Shown piece by piece: positions 17,252 through 26,330 of a DNA stretch of 63,263 nt; position 1 is the first letter of the stretch, and each line of letters opens with the position of its first letter. Source of the stretch: Parachlamydiales bacterium (GTDB lineage Bacteria; Chlamydiota; Chlamydiia; Chlamydiales; SM23-39); NCBI GenBank assembly GCA_015661075.1, contig JACVQJ010000014.1, forward strand, positions 1 through 63,263, in the 5' to 3' direction. A program made the translations under genes and the position numbers. Below the pieces are notes generated by a model. It saw only the letters and a program-made list of their open reading frames with translations. It was not told the origin of the DNA and searched no databases.

Positions 17252-17977
17252 ATGATTAATAATGAAATTTCTAAAAATTCATTAACATTGCCGCATATTT
17301 TGGATTTTGCACAATTAGATCCGAAGATTCAGAAAAATCCAGAGAATCATTGGACTTGGAATCTAAGTTCATTGTCTTATCAAATGGGTCGTTTCGCCTT
17401 TAATAATTCGCCTGAGGTTGGGTTGTTTTTCCGGTATATCAGTCTTTATTATCAAATTGATACTGCGATTGAAACCGGTACATTTGAAGGATCTACTACT
17501 CGCTTTTTCGCAATGAATTTTAACGAGGTTCATACAATTGAGCTTTCGGAACATCGTTTTAAACAAGGAAAGGAGCTTCTGAAAGATTTGACCAATGTTC
17601 ATCACTATTTTGGAAATTCACAAGATGTTCTGAAACATATTCTTCCGACATTAAAACAGAAGCGGCTATTATGTTATCTGGATGCGCATTGGAATGACTA
17701 TTGGCCATTATTGGATGAAATCGAAGAAATCGGGCAAACGCATAAAGATCATTGTATCATCGTCATCGATGATGTGAAGGTGCCCGGGAGAAAAGATGTT
17801 TTTTATGATAGCTATCGAAAGCAATCGGGTTCCGATGAATATTTGGAGTGTTCTTATGAATTTGCTAAGAGCAAATTGGATGGTGCATTTTCTGGATATC
17901 ACTATCATTACGTTGTCCCCCAAAATCCTGAAATGCGAGCGAAATTGGTAGTCATTCCTCATAAATGGAAAGATTAA
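17252..17977 (+). CDS. Class I SAM-dependent methyltransferase-like protein
   Basis: A 241-residue protein. The central [18 protein letters not shown] near residue 72 takes the place of motif I. It is followed by [14 protein letters not shown] (acidic motif II), [18 protein letters not shown] near 135, and [13 protein letters not shown]. This arrangement matches Methyltransf_24/CmcI-like SAM enzymes, where an aspartate and histidine coordinate a metal. The substrate is presumably a sugar. AGGT precedes the ATG. It overlaps the convergent SDR gene by four bases at its stop codon. I am confident of the fold, not of catalytic activity. Confidence 0.72.
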   Translation: MINNEISKNSLTLPHILDFAQLDPKIQKNPENHWTWNLSSLSYQMGRFAFNNSPEVGLFFRYISLYYQIDTAIETGTFEGSTTRFFAMNFNEVHTIELSEHRFKQGKELLKDLTNVHHYFGNSQDVLKHILPTLKQKRLLCYLDAHWNDYWPLLDEIEEIGQTHKDHCIIVIDDVKVPGRKDVFYDSYRKQSGSDEYLECSYEFAKSKLDGAFSGYHYHYVVPQNPEMRAKLVVIPHKWKD

Positions 17978-19038
17978 TCCAGACGATTCCGCTGACCTTC
18001 AAAGATCTCTGCAATGATTTTTTCGACGGAATAGGTCAATTCCCAGGATGGAAAATGGGAGCGGAACTTTCTTAAATCACTGATCCACCAAATATGATCC
18101 CCTTTGCGCGATGCGTCCATGTATCGGTAGCTAAGGGGTTTTTGCGTTTGATGCTCGCAAATGGAAATAGCTTCCAGCATCGAGCAATTGCTTAAGCGCC
18201 CGCCGCCCATATTGTACACCTCTCCAGAGCGTGGAGCTCGGTAAAAGTGCCAGAAGGCATTCACTAAGTCATATGAATGAATATTGTCTCTGACCTGTTT
18301 TCCATTGTACCCAAATATTTGATAGGGAATGTCTTGAATTGCGCATTTGACGAGATATGACAAGAACCCATGCAATTGTGCACCAGAACTGGAGGGCCCA
18401 GTGAGGCAGCCACCTCGAAAACAAACTGTTTTCATTCCGAAATAATGCCCATATTCTTGGACTAAGAGATCGGCAGCGGCTTTCGAAGCACCAAACAAGC
18501 TATGCGTCGATGTATCGATGCTCATCGATTCGTCAATCCCATCTGAAAAAAAACGATGATTTGTAGAGATTTCCCAACGAGTTTCGGATTCGATGAGAGG
18601 CAACTGATTGGGAGTATCGCCATAGACTTTATTGGTGCTGGTAAAAATGAAAACGGCGTCAGGCGAATGTTTCCGGGTCATTTCCAGAAGATTCAATGTT
18701 CCTACCGCATTCACAGAAAAGTCTGTGAATGGTTCCTTTGCAGCCCAATCATGGGATGGCTGGGCTGCACAGTGAATGACAAGCTGAACGTTCTTTTCAT
18801 AATAGGCGAATATTTTTTCAATTTGTTCGAGGGATCGAATATCGGTATTATGATGCGTGTAATTTTTAATTTTTGATTCTAAACGCTTTTTATTCCAATC
18901 TGTACACGCATCTTCGCCAAAAAAATAACGCCTAAAATTATTATCGATCCCGATGATCTCGAATCCTTTGCTTGCAAAGAAGAAAGCAGCCTCGGACCCG
19001 ATGAGACCGCAAGAGCCTGTAATAATAGCGACTGGCAT
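17974..19038 (-). CDS. CDP-paratose 2-epimerase-like extended SDR
   Basis: A 354-residue NAD-dependent epimerase/dehydratase. The Rossmann motif is [12 protein letters not shown] at residues 6-17. [10 protein letters not shown] near 133 supplies the Ser/Thr. The catalytic pair is less orthodox: the expected YxxxK appears as [12 protein letters not shown], with Phe where Tyr is usual. Segments such as [24 protein letters not shown] and [17 protein letters not shown] follow RfbE/CDP-tyvelose (CDP-paratose) 2-epimerases as I remember them. RfbF (CDP-glucose synthesis) is encoded at 38773, but the CDP-glucose 4,6-dehydratase is not in the window. Ten bases downstream of the GT10 gene at 19049, so likely co-transcribed with it. 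Confidence 0.72.
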   Translation of the reverse strand: MPVAIITGSCGLIGSEAAFFFASKGFEIIGIDNNFRRYFFGEDACTDWNKKRLESKIKNYTHHNTDIRSLEQIEKIFAYYEKNVQLVIHCAAQPSHDWAAKEPFTDFSVNAVGTLNLLEMTRKHSPDAVFIFTSTNKVYGDTPNQLPLIESETRWEISTNHRFFSDGIDESMSIDTSTHSLFGASKAAADLLVQEYGHYFGMKTVCFRGGCLTGPSSSGAQLHGFLSYLVKCAIQDIPYQIFGYNGKQVRDNIHSYDLVNAFWHFYRAPRSGEVYNMGGGRLSNCSMLEAISICEHQTQKPLSYRYMDASRKGDHIWWISDLRKFRSHFPSWELTYSVEKIIAEIFEGQRNRLD

Positions 19039-19048
19039 ATGAATCGAT

Positions 19049-19993
19049 TTATGTTTGAGCCCAAAGGATTCTGTCCATCACGTTTTTCACGATGTTTTCG
19101 CTATGAAAACGCAGCGATTGAGGGCTTTGTAAAAAACATTCGCCAGCATTCAGATATGACTGATAGGAATTTTGGTCGACGGATTTCATAAAAGCATGAA
19201 GGTGTTGATAAGAATGGAATTTTCTGAAATCAATGAAACTTTCTCTAGGAACGTAATCTTCAATATTAGTTGCCCCAAAATAGATCGGCACGCACCCCCC
19301 AGCGAAAGCTTCTATGATTTTTTCTGAAATGTATCCGCGTTGATGCGTCATATTTTCGAAGCAAATGGTAAATTTATGATTTTTAAGCACATCAAATTTT
19401 GCATCATCTCTCGCCTCCCCTCGCCACGATGAAATTCCTGCCCAACCCGCACCATATAAGTTGAACTCGCCCGTCTTGCTAAAAAAGGCAATCGCCTTTT
19501 TTCGTTCAGAATATAGTTCACCAGGATGGTGGTACATTTTATTGTTATTAATTAAACAGCAGTACTTCTTGGTAGAAAAGTCTGCTACGTTTTCAATCCT
19601 TTTCAATCGGCTTGTCATTAAATATATTTTAAAATATGTCTTATTGTCGACTAAGTTATCAATTAATGTAAAAATGGTTCCAAACTGTTTTTGTAAATTG
19701 GGGTGATAGTAGCTTGGGGCTACAACTGGCGGTTCAAAGGTTAATAGAATACATTTCTTGGGAGGATGTTGAGCGAGACTGTTCAATAAAGGTTGATTTA
19801 AATCCCATGAAATAATTGCTGCAACATCTTTTAAGCCAAATGTATCGGAAACAAATTTTACGTTAAAACCGGCTTTTTCAATTTCTTCACGCAATTGATA
19901 ATCGAAACTTTTTCCATACTTAGGTGAATAATTATAAAAACCGTCAACGCCGTAGCCAGGCATAAATATAATGTATACTGTTTTTTTATTCAT
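19049..19993 (-). CDS. GT10 alpha-1,3/4-fucosyltransferase-like enzyme, copy 1
   Basis: A 314-residue GT10 protein. Members use GDP-L-fucose or related GDP-sugars to fucosylate GlcNAc or Glc. The diagnostic alpha-1,3-fucosyltransferase block is clear near residue 210: [19 protein letters not shown], then [14 protein letters not shown], with the conserved FEN...Y..EK spacing. The N-terminal acceptor domain contains [10 protein letters not shown] and [13 protein letters not shown]. There is no membrane anchor, unlike animal enzymes, and no heptad repeat tail as in Helicobacter. Its start overlaps an upstream 89-codon frame by eight bases (ATGAATAA). Two further GT10 genes lie within 4.5 kb. Confidence 0.88.
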   Translation of the reverse strand: MNKKTVYIIFMPGYGVDGFYNYSPKYGKSFDYQLREEIEKAGFNVKFVSDTFGLKDVAAIISWDLNQPLLNSLAQHPPKKCILLTFEPPVVAPSYYHPNLQKQFGTIFTLIDNLVDNKTYFKIYLMTSRLKRIENVADFSTKKYCCLINNNKMYHHPGELYSERKKAIAFFSKTGEFNLYGAGWAGISSWRGEARDDAKFDVLKNHKFTICFENMTHQRGYISEKIIEAFAGGCVPIYFGATNIEDYVPRESFIDFRKFHSYQHLHAFMKSVDQNSYQSYLNAGECFLQSPQSLRFHSENIVKNVMDRILWAQT

Positions 19994-20255
19994 CTAAGAT
20001 TCCTAGAAGTACTTGTTTATATAGAGCTCGATTTATCTCTGCCTGACTATAAAAATTACGAATTTTTTCCTCCTCCCAAGGCTCGTGAAAATTTTCATTC
20101 ATTCCTATAACAAGAAGTTCGAAGTTGAGCGATGGATATTTATTTTTAAATAAATCTCTTAATTTAATTGCACCTTCTTGTGAGACATCCGAGACACGGA
20201 TAAAAAACACTTTGAAGATCAAACGTTGGATAACAATGGCTTCCAAGAGGATCAA
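19986..20255 (-). pseudogene. Short unrecognised gene fragment coupled to GT10
   Basis: An 89-codon frame whose only early start is a TTG without a ribosome site. It ends in an overlap with the GT10 start. The peptide has LRDLFKNKYPSLNFELLVIG followed by an acidic EEEKIRNFYSQAE helix. It looks like the tail of a larger, truncated cytosolic protein, and I do not recognise the family. Its stop-start overlap with the GT10 gene suggests the two were once one transcription unit. The 131 bases upstream hold no start for it. Confidence 0.35.
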
Positions 20256-20386
20256 ATATTAAATACGATGCAGGCATATTACAAAGCTTTAGGTGTTGAT
20301 TCATAATAATAACAAAAGTAGTAATTATTAAAAGTAAGAGCCCTATTTTATGTTGTAAACAGGCCTAAAAAATCTAGAGAAAAAAA

Positions 20387-21259
20387 ATGAAAGAAAAATC
20401 AAAAATTTTGCGACACTTAAAAAGCGTTGGGATTAAAAATGAAAAAATTCAAATCAAGGGGGTCGATTTTATTTATTTGATAAATTTAGATAAAAGACAA
20501 GACAGGTTGATAAGAATACTAAATCAATTTTCGCGATATGGCATTTTCCCTCATCGTTTTCCAGCGATTTATGGTTGGGATCTGTCTCAAGAAACATTCA
20601 ATGATATTGGACTGAAAGTTCTACCTTCGACTTCATTTGACCGCCCTGTTCATTTTTCTCCCGTCCCTGGTGGAGCTGTACCTAAGTTGATCACTCTATC
20701 ATGCATTGGTAAAACTTGTGTTCATCATACAATGGCCGCAGGCGCTTTGGGGGTATATTTAAGTCATCTATCGATTCTAATGGATGCTTATCAATCGCAA
20801 TATAGAACAATTTGGGTTCTCGAAGATGATGTCACGGTTAAGAATGACCCACACAATTTGACTGAGAGTATCGACAAGCTGGATGAACTAGTCGGTCCCG
20901 ACGTTTGGGACATTCTCTATACAGATAATGACGACTGTTTTACTTCATCGAATGTGTTGGCACATATGGGCGGAGGAAGTTGGGGCCGGCCGGGCATACC
21001 AATGACTCAAGCGCTTTTGGAAAATAAGCGTGTCGGGAAAGATTTTATTAAAAATGGCGGCCGATGCCAAGCCCATTCCATGATTATCCGTCAAAATGGT
21101 ATCAGAAAAATTTTAGATTTTATTATTCCAAACGGAATATTTAGGCCTTATGACACCGAACTTCCTTATATTCCGGACATTACATTTTATAATTCATTGA
21201 ACGATATTGTTCATGGAAGAGATCGAACATTTTCAGATACGTTTTATCGGCTCTCTTAA
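20387..21259 (+). CDS. GT25-family glycosyltransferase, copy 2
   Basis: A 290-residue GT25 enzyme, equal in length to copy 1 at 16364 and aligned with it without gaps over the N-terminus. Motifs: VDFIYLINLDKRQDRL, HRFPAIYGWDL, CIGKTCVHHTMAAGALG, SHLSILMDAY, and TIWVLEDDVTV with the metal-binding EDD. Probably transfers galactose or glucose in a glycan chain; the acceptor is unknown. The gene's stop overlaps the convergent GT10 gene by four bases, and the same GT25/GT10 combination recurs around 16-20 kb, pointing to block duplication. Leader is AT-rich, with no clear ribosome site. Confidence 0.88.
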   Translation: MKEKSKILRHLKSVGIKNEKIQIKGVDFIYLINLDKRQDRLIRILNQFSRYGIFPHRFPAIYGWDLSQETFNDIGLKVLPSTSFDRPVHFSPVPGGAVPKLITLSCIGKTCVHHTMAAGALGVYLSHLSILMDAYQSQYRTIWVLEDDVTVKNDPHNLTESIDKLDELVGPDVWDILYTDNDDCFTSSNVLAHMGGGSWGRPGIPMTQALLENKRVGKDFIKNGGRCQAHSMIIRQNGIRKILDFIIPNGIFRPYDTELPYIPDITFYNSLNDIVHGRDRTFSDTFYRLS

Positions 21260-22209
21260 TAATTGGATAAATTTCGAACGATTTTTTCGACGATCCGTTT
21301 TGCGATGTATTCGGCCGAAAAACATTGAATTTTAGGAGATTCCAGAAACTTACGCGCGGCGGCCTTATATGAATCATAAGTTGTCTGGTCCATATTTTTC
21401 ATGAAAGAATAGAGGCTTTGATACGAGCTAAAATCACGAATATCTAGGTAGCAGTCTTTCGGAATATAATTCGACGTATTGTCCGGACCCAGATAGATCG
21501 GTATGCATCCGCAAGTAAATGCATCCACCAGCCGTTCCGTGATATATCCGTCAGGCCCTGAGTTTTCGTAGCAAATGTTAAATCGATAATTTTGTAATAC
21601 ATTCCATTTATCGTTATTTCCTGCTTCACCTTTCCAAGAGGACATCCCTTGCCAGCCAAATCCATATAAGTCTAATTCACCGGTTTTTGTAAAGAAAGTA
21701 GCCACTTTTCGCCGCTGAGAATAGAATTCTTCACGACGGTTTATGGTCTTATTGCCAGCGACTATCACACATAATTTTCTTTGTGAAAATTCAGGGAGGC
21801 TGTCCGGCACTTTCAGATGCGAACGCGAAGGAGTGTGTAGTTTAAAATACGTTTCATTGTCAACGAGATCGTCAGTAGAAGTGTAAATTGTTCCAAAGTA
21901 CTGTTTTATTGCCGGATGATAGTAATGAGGAGTAATCATCGGAGGTTCAAACGTTAATAAAACACAATTTTTGGTTGGGTGTTTTATAATGTTATTTAAA
22001 ATTGCATCGTTGATTTCCCATGAAATAATGGCAGCAGCATCTTCGAGATCCGATGCATCCGAAGAAAATTCTAAATTAAAACCGGCTTTTTCGATTTCTT
22101 CACGGAGTATATGATCAAAAGATCTCGGCTGTCCTGGGGCAAGCGTGTAAAAAATTTCGCGCGCATCATAATTTGCCATGAAAACAATATAAATATTATG
22201 AGGTGTCAT
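21256..22209 (-). CDS. GT10 alpha-1,3/4-fucosyltransferase-like enzyme, copy 2
   Basis: A 317-residue GT10 protein closely related to copy 1. The donor-binding block near residue 210 reads FNICYENSGPDGYITERL then FTCGCIPIYLGPDN, with Tyr in place of Phe in the FEN triad and Arg in place of the usual Lys in TEK. The N-terminal half repeats the AIISWEIND and FEPPMITPHYYHP pattern of copy 1. Soluble. Divergent from the third copy at 22413; the 203 bases between them contain no gene and presumably both promoters. Acceptor unknown. Confidence 0.87.
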   Translation of the reverse strand: MTPHNIYIVFMANYDAREIFYTLAPGQPRSFDHILREEIEKAGFNLEFSSDASDLEDAAAIISWEINDAILNNIIKHPTKNCVLLTFEPPMITPHYYHPAIKQYFGTIYTSTDDLVDNETYFKLHTPSRSHLKVPDSLPEFSQRKLCVIVAGNKTINRREEFYSQRRKVATFFTKTGELDLYGFGWQGMSSWKGEAGNNDKWNVLQNYRFNICYENSGPDGYITERLVDAFTCGCIPIYLGPDNTSNYIPKDCYLDIRDFSSYQSLYSFMKNMDQTTYDSYKAAARKFLESPKIQCFSAEYIAKRIVEKIVRNLSNY

Positions 22210-22412
22210 AAAAAGCCGCCTTAAATCATACTATTTTATTAGTTGTTCAGAAAATTTAAAACAAGGTCTATAAAGAAAATAAAAAATTAGTTCTTTAGCT
22301 TCCTTGTTGCTGAGGGGGTAGCATTTTGGTCTACGTAGGTCAATGCCAGTTTATTTCGAATAACACAATTCTTTTAAGGTTAGATAATAATTACATATTA
22401 TAGGTCGATAGT

Positions 22413-23408
22413 ATGAGTCATTTTTCTTTGTCTAATAATCATGGTGGCGGAAGAACAATCTTTGTCTGTTTTCCCGATGAAGGGGATGATTTGTTTTTTG
22501 TTCCGACTTGTCGTAGAGATGATTTGGCAAAACCATATATCGGAATTAGAAAAGCGATTGAAAAAGCAGGTTTTAAATTTAAAACTACAACCGATGGCTC
22601 AGGACTTTCAGATGTAGCAGCAATTCTTTCTATAACTCATATAAGCACCCCGTTTTTACAAAACATACTTAAACATTCAAACAGCAAATGTTTTTTAGTT
22701 ATTCAAGAGCCGCCAGTATTTAGGCCTGAGGTTTATAATCCGCATTTGAAACGCTTCTTTAGAACGATGTTTACTATGTTTGATAATCTTGTAGATAATC
22801 GGACGTATTTTAAATTCTATCATTTTCAGGCGCGAGATAAAATGGTAGAAAACATTCCAGGGTTTGCAGATAAAAAATTTAGCGTAATGTTACAAAGTCA
22901 TTTAAAATCTCCATATCCAAACGAATTATATTCTGAGCGAGATAAAGTTGCTCAATTTTTTGCCAATAGCGATGAATTTGATTTATATGGCCGTTTATGG
23001 GAAGGAACTCCCAATTGGAGGGGGTATTTTAATGAAGATAAAATTACATTAATAAAGGATTATAAATTTTGTTTTTGTTTTGAAAACATGAAGAATCAAG
23101 TCGGATATATTACGGAACGGATTTTTGAAGTCATGTTTTCTGGCTCAGTTCCGATCTATTGGGGGGCAGACAATATCACTGATTATGTTCCGAAAGATTG
23201 TTTCATCGATCGACGGGACTTTTCTTCTTATGATGATCTCTATCGATTTCTCAATTCGATCGATCAGACGAGATACGAAGCTTATTTGACGGCAATTCAA
23301 AACTATCTGCACAGCCCTCAATTTGAGCCGTTTTCGTCTCCCGATCGCTTTGGAAAGCACATTGTAGACACCATGGTTTCTATTCTTCAGCATCAGGCTC
23401 ATTTCTAA
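22413..23408 (+). CDS. GT10 alpha-1,3/4-fucosyltransferase-like enzyme, copy 3
   Basis: A 331-residue GT10 enzyme, the most divergent of the three. Block: FCFCFENMKNQVGYITERI then FSGSVPIYWGADNITDYVP near residue 220. Upstream are AAILSITHISTP and QEPPVFRPEVYNP, the equivalents of the acceptor domain strands in copies 1 and 2. It begins with a longer lead containing a charged loop. Its last 29 bases overlap the convergent hddC gene, so the two 3' ends are antisense to each other. No signal peptide. Confidence 0.86.
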   Translation: MSHFSLSNNHGGGRTIFVCFPDEGDDLFFVPTCRRDDLAKPYIGIRKAIEKAGFKFKTTTDGSGLSDVAAILSITHISTPFLQNILKHSNSKCFLVIQEPPVFRPEVYNPHLKRFFRTMFTMFDNLVDNRTYFKFYHFQARDKMVENIPGFADKKFSVMLQSHLKSPYPNELYSERDKVAQFFANSDEFDLYGRLWEGTPNWRGYFNEDKITLIKDYKFCFCFENMKNQVGYITERIFEVMFSGSVPIYWGADNITDYVPKDCFIDRRDFSSYDDLYRFLNSIDQTRYEAYLTAIQNYLHSPQFEPFSSPDRFGKHIVDTMVSILQHQAHF

Positions 23409-24132
23409 CCAACTTGGCAAATTTGAGGCTCCGGTTAATAGATGCCCCAAGAATCGTTTGGGCTTCTTCGTATGATTCGGTTGTGCCGATATCAATAAAA
23501 ATGCCTCGATGAGGATACGCGAAGATCTTTTGCTCGAGGAATCGAGGAAATATATCTTTTTCGAGCGAGCATTTCTTGGTCTCGCATGATGCGATCAGTT
23601 GTTTTTCCATGAGATAGGTTCCGGTATTGATCCATCCCCGATCGGCGAATTTTGATTTTTCTCTAAATTGCAGGATACGATGATTGGCATCGAATTCGAT
23701 CGATCCATATCGGCTTGTGTCATTGGCTTCCATCGTTGTGATGGAGAGATCGGATTGATGGTTTTTGTGGAATGAATAGAAATCATCGATGCTTGCATCG
23801 CAAAAACTGTCGCCGTTTAGAACGAGAAGCGTTTCTTTTTCTGTTTTTGTCAAAGCCAGTAGAAGGGCGCCTCCTGTTCCTTGCGGGCTGGTTTCGATGG
23901 AACATTCAATGTTCCAGGGAAAGTGTTTTTGGGAAATCCAAGTTTGAATCGCTTCGGCCTGATGTCCGAGAGCCAGAATAACTTTGGAGACATGTCGGCT
24001 ATTCGATAACTGAGATAGAAGGTAGTGAAGAAAAGGAAATCCACGGATCGGCGCGAGGGCTTTGGGCGTATCTGGGACTCTTTGAGACAGCCGTGTTCCC
24101 AATCCTCCTGCGAGAATAATTGCGTCGAGCAT
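23380..24132 (-). CDS. hddC: Heptose-1-phosphate guanylyltransferase-like nucleotidyltransferase
   Basis: A 250-residue sugar-phosphate nucleotidyltransferase. The NTP-binding signature AILAGGLGTRL is at residues 5-15, followed by PKALAPIRGFPFL. VLNGDSF near 105 holds the metal-binding Asp, and GWINTGTYL and FIDIGTTESY complete the sugar site. The family includes glucose-1-phosphate and mannose-1-phosphate enzymes. I call it HddC because the gene immediately upstream encodes an HddA-like heptose kinase. That pair makes GDP-D-glycero-alpha-D-manno-heptose in S-layer and capsule pathways. The ATG follows the hddA stop with no gap. The guanylyl specificity is inferred from context. No heptose isomerase (GmhA) or phosphatase (GmhB) gene is in the window. 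Confidence 0.78.
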   Translation of the reverse strand: MLDAIILAGGLGTRLSQRVPDTPKALAPIRGFPFLHYLLSQLSNSRHVSKVILALGHQAEAIQTWISQKHFPWNIECSIETSPQGTGGALLLALTKTEKETLLVLNGDSFCDASIDDFYSFHKNHQSDLSITTMEANDTSRYGSIEFDANHRILQFREKSKFADRGWINTGTYLMEKQLIASCETKKCSLEKDIFPRFLEQKIFAYPHRGIFIDIGTTESYEEAQTILGASINRSLKFAKLVRNEPDAEE

Positions 24133-25134
24133 TTAATCCTTCATGTAGATAATCGTTGAACCTTGAGATTCCATAAAAAAATGAACCTCAAGAAGGTTTT
24201 TGAGTGTATTGCGCACTGCCTCTATCGAGTCTTTGGGAACCATGAAGATCAAAAATCCCCCGCCTCCGGCGCCGCACAGCTTGCCTCCATAGGCTCCGGA
24301 GGAAAGAGCGGCATCATAATATTGATCGATGACCGGGTTGGAGATTTTGCTGGATAGCTTTTTTTTCATGTTCCAGCCTTCATCTAGCAATCGGCCGAGC
24401 AGCCGTAGCATTTCGCCGTCAGAAGATTGGGAAATAATATCTTCGGCTTCGAAGACCATCTCATATATTCGTGTCAAATAAGTGTCGTTTTCCAGCTTTT
24501 TGGTAGTTTCCAATTGCTCCTCTAAGACTTCATTGGCAAAACGGGTTTGTCCGGTATAAAACATGAGCAATTGGTTGTCGAGAATGGTTTTTTTCGACCG
24601 TGAGATAATGATCGACCGGGCATTCATTCTGGAAGCATCGAATTGGAAGACGTTAAATCCGCCAAATGCGGCATGGAACTGATCTTGTGATCCCACTCTT
24701 TCCTGGATCACGTTCTGTTCGATATAGCAGGCTTCTTCCGCCAGCCTTTGTTGGGATATTTTGATCCCCTGCATGGCATATAGGGAGTTTAAGAACCCGA
24801 CCGTGAAGGCGGAGGAAGAGCCCAGTCCTGTTTTCGCCGGCAGATCGGCGATGATGTGAATATCCATGGGAAGATCGATGTTTTTATATTTTAAACAGGC
24901 TTTGATGCTTGGATGCTGAATCTCATCGACGGAGTTCACCAGCTCGATTTTTGAATAGCTGATCCGGATCTTGTGGTCGAAAAACGGGCTGATCGGGCTG
25001 AGACCGACATAGATATATTTGTCGATCGTCATTCCTAGCGTGGCCCCTTGCCTGCGTAAATAATAGTCCGGATAATCAGTACTCCCTCCGAAAAGACTGA
25101 TGCGTAATGGGGTTTGAGAGATAGTTCGTTGCAT
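24133..25134 (-). CDS. hddA: D-glycero-D-manno-heptose-7-phosphate kinase-like GHMP kinase
   Basis: A 333-residue GHMP-superfamily kinase expected to phosphorylate C1 of a heptose 7-phosphate. Motifs: TPLRISLFGGSTDYP near residue 7, the ATP-binding PAKTGLGSSSAF near 105, and GGKLCGAGGGGFLIF near 290. HddA-type features include the RISLFGGGTD-like start and ERVGSQDQFHAAFGG in the middle. Fucokinase and galactokinase relatives share the fold, but this size and motif set match HddA best. It is the upstream partner of hddC and follows the dehydrogenase gene by 38 bases in the same orientation. Confidence 0.82.
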   Translation of the reverse strand: MQRTISQTPLRISLFGGSTDYPDYYLRRQGATLGMTIDKYIYVGLSPISPFFDHKIRISYSKIELVNSVDEIQHPSIKACLKYKNIDLPMDIHIIADLPAKTGLGSSSAFTVGFLNSLYAMQGIKISQQRLAEEACYIEQNVIQERVGSQDQFHAAFGGFNVFQFDASRMNARSIIISRSKKTILDNQLLMFYTGQTRFANEVLEEQLETTKKLENDTYLTRIYEMVFEAEDIISQSSDGEMLRLLGRLLDEGWNMKKKLSSKISNPVIDQYYDAALSSGAYGGKLCGAGGGGFLIFMVPKDSIEAVRNTLKNLLEVHFFMESQGSTIIYMKD

Positions 25135-25172
25135 AATCTTTTAGTCCCCAAAGAAATGTTACAAAAGTTTGC

Positions 25173-26297
25173 TTATTTATTATCTATTTCGTATTTGAAA
25201 AGATTTTTATATTCTTTGCGCACGATTTGAATGATGTTTTCTTTGTCTACAATCGTCACCTCTTTTCCTTTTTCAGCTATTTTCTTTGCTACGACGAGTT
25301 TTTGAGAATGTTCGATAATGGGCACCGGGCAATGAGGTTTGTAGCAAACATCCCGGAAAACGTATCGATCGAGATTTTGTTGGATGAGCTTGTTGGCCAT
25401 GAATTCGGCATGCGATTCGTTAGTCAGATCGGTCGAGCGGAAGAAGAGAGGATTGATGCCGACCAGAGTGGCATAATTGCCTAAAGCGCGGTTATCTCTT
25501 GGAAAGCAAGGACCGCCGAAGCCGTATCCCGCTTTGAAATTTTTCGAACCGATTCTTTGGTCTTGGCCGATGGCTTTCAGAATTTCATCTTTATTAGCGC
25601 CCGGCGTTTCGTCCGCGATGTCGCCGATCAGATTCGCAAAGGCGATTTTGGCTGTGATGTAGCAGTTCACCGCTAATTTGGTGATTTCTGCGCTGGATAT
25701 CGACAAGCGCGCGATTTTAGGCGTGTTCCTGCAGAATTTTTGATAGATGACTTGCAGACGATCCCCCGCCGCCTTCGATCCTTCGCCAATCAGAACCACG
25801 TCCGGGTTGAGGAGTCCTTTGATGATATCTCCTTGAGCGATGAATTCCGGGTTGTAGCTGATCGATGTGTTTTTGCAATCTTTGATCAAAGAACGGGCGG
25901 TGTTTGGTATGTATCCCGGAAACACCGTTGAACAGATGACAAGATGTTTATTTGAAACAGCATGAGAGTTAATCGTGCACAGAAGTTCTGATACAATCGA
26001 ATGGTCATAGGATTGAACTTCTTGTATTGTATTGGTCGGAACAAAGATGAAGCAGGTTTCGGAAAAGTCCAGACCCTCTTTTAAAGAGGTCGTTGTTTTC
26101 AGATTTTGACTGTTTTTCAGAAATTCAGTGACGCTGGGCTCATTAGATATGAACGTCTTCGCGTTGATTTTGGAAACATAATCGGAAGAAAGATCGACTC
26201 CTAAAACGTGATAGCCGGCTTTTTCCAGACATAGTGCAAAACAGATGCCAAGGCGTCCAATGCCAATAACGGTAAGATGATTAGGATTATCTTTCAT
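25173..26297 (-). CDS. UDP-glucose/GDP-mannose dehydrogenase family, short form
   Basis: A 374-residue nucleotide-sugar 6-dehydrogenase that would oxidise a UDP- or GDP-sugar to its uronic acid. The N-terminal NAD site is VIGIGRLGICFA. The catalytic Cys lies in GFGGPCFPRDN near residue 262. The central helix ITKLAVNCYITAKIAFAN is intact. The C-terminal substrate domain is about 60 residues shorter than in the full-length paralogue at 33666. The usual GLAYKPGT motif is replaced by VCYKPHCPVPIIEHS. This may alter sugar specificity or mark decay. It lies 33 bases after the GDP-mannose-epimerase-like gene in which the catalytic Tyr and Lys are lost. Confidence 0.82.
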   Translation of the reverse strand: MKDNPNHLTVIGIGRLGICFALCLEKAGYHVLGVDLSSDYVSKINAKTFISNEPSVTEFLKNSQNLKTTTSLKEGLDFSETCFIFVPTNTIQEVQSYDHSIVSELLCTINSHAVSNKHLVICSTVFPGYIPNTARSLIKDCKNTSISYNPEFIAQGDIIKGLLNPDVVLIGEGSKAAGDRLQVIYQKFCRNTPKIARLSISSAEITKLAVNCYITAKIAFANLIGDIADETPGANKDEILKAIGQDQRIGSKNFKAGYGFGGPCFPRDNRALGNYATLVGINPLFFRSTDLTNESHAEFMANKLIQQNLDRYVFRDVCYKPHCPVPIIEHSQKLVVAKKIAEKGKEVTIVDKENIIQIVRKEYKNLFKYEIDNK

Positions 26298-26330
26298 ATG
26301 AACATTTTGTGTGGATTCAATTAAGAAATC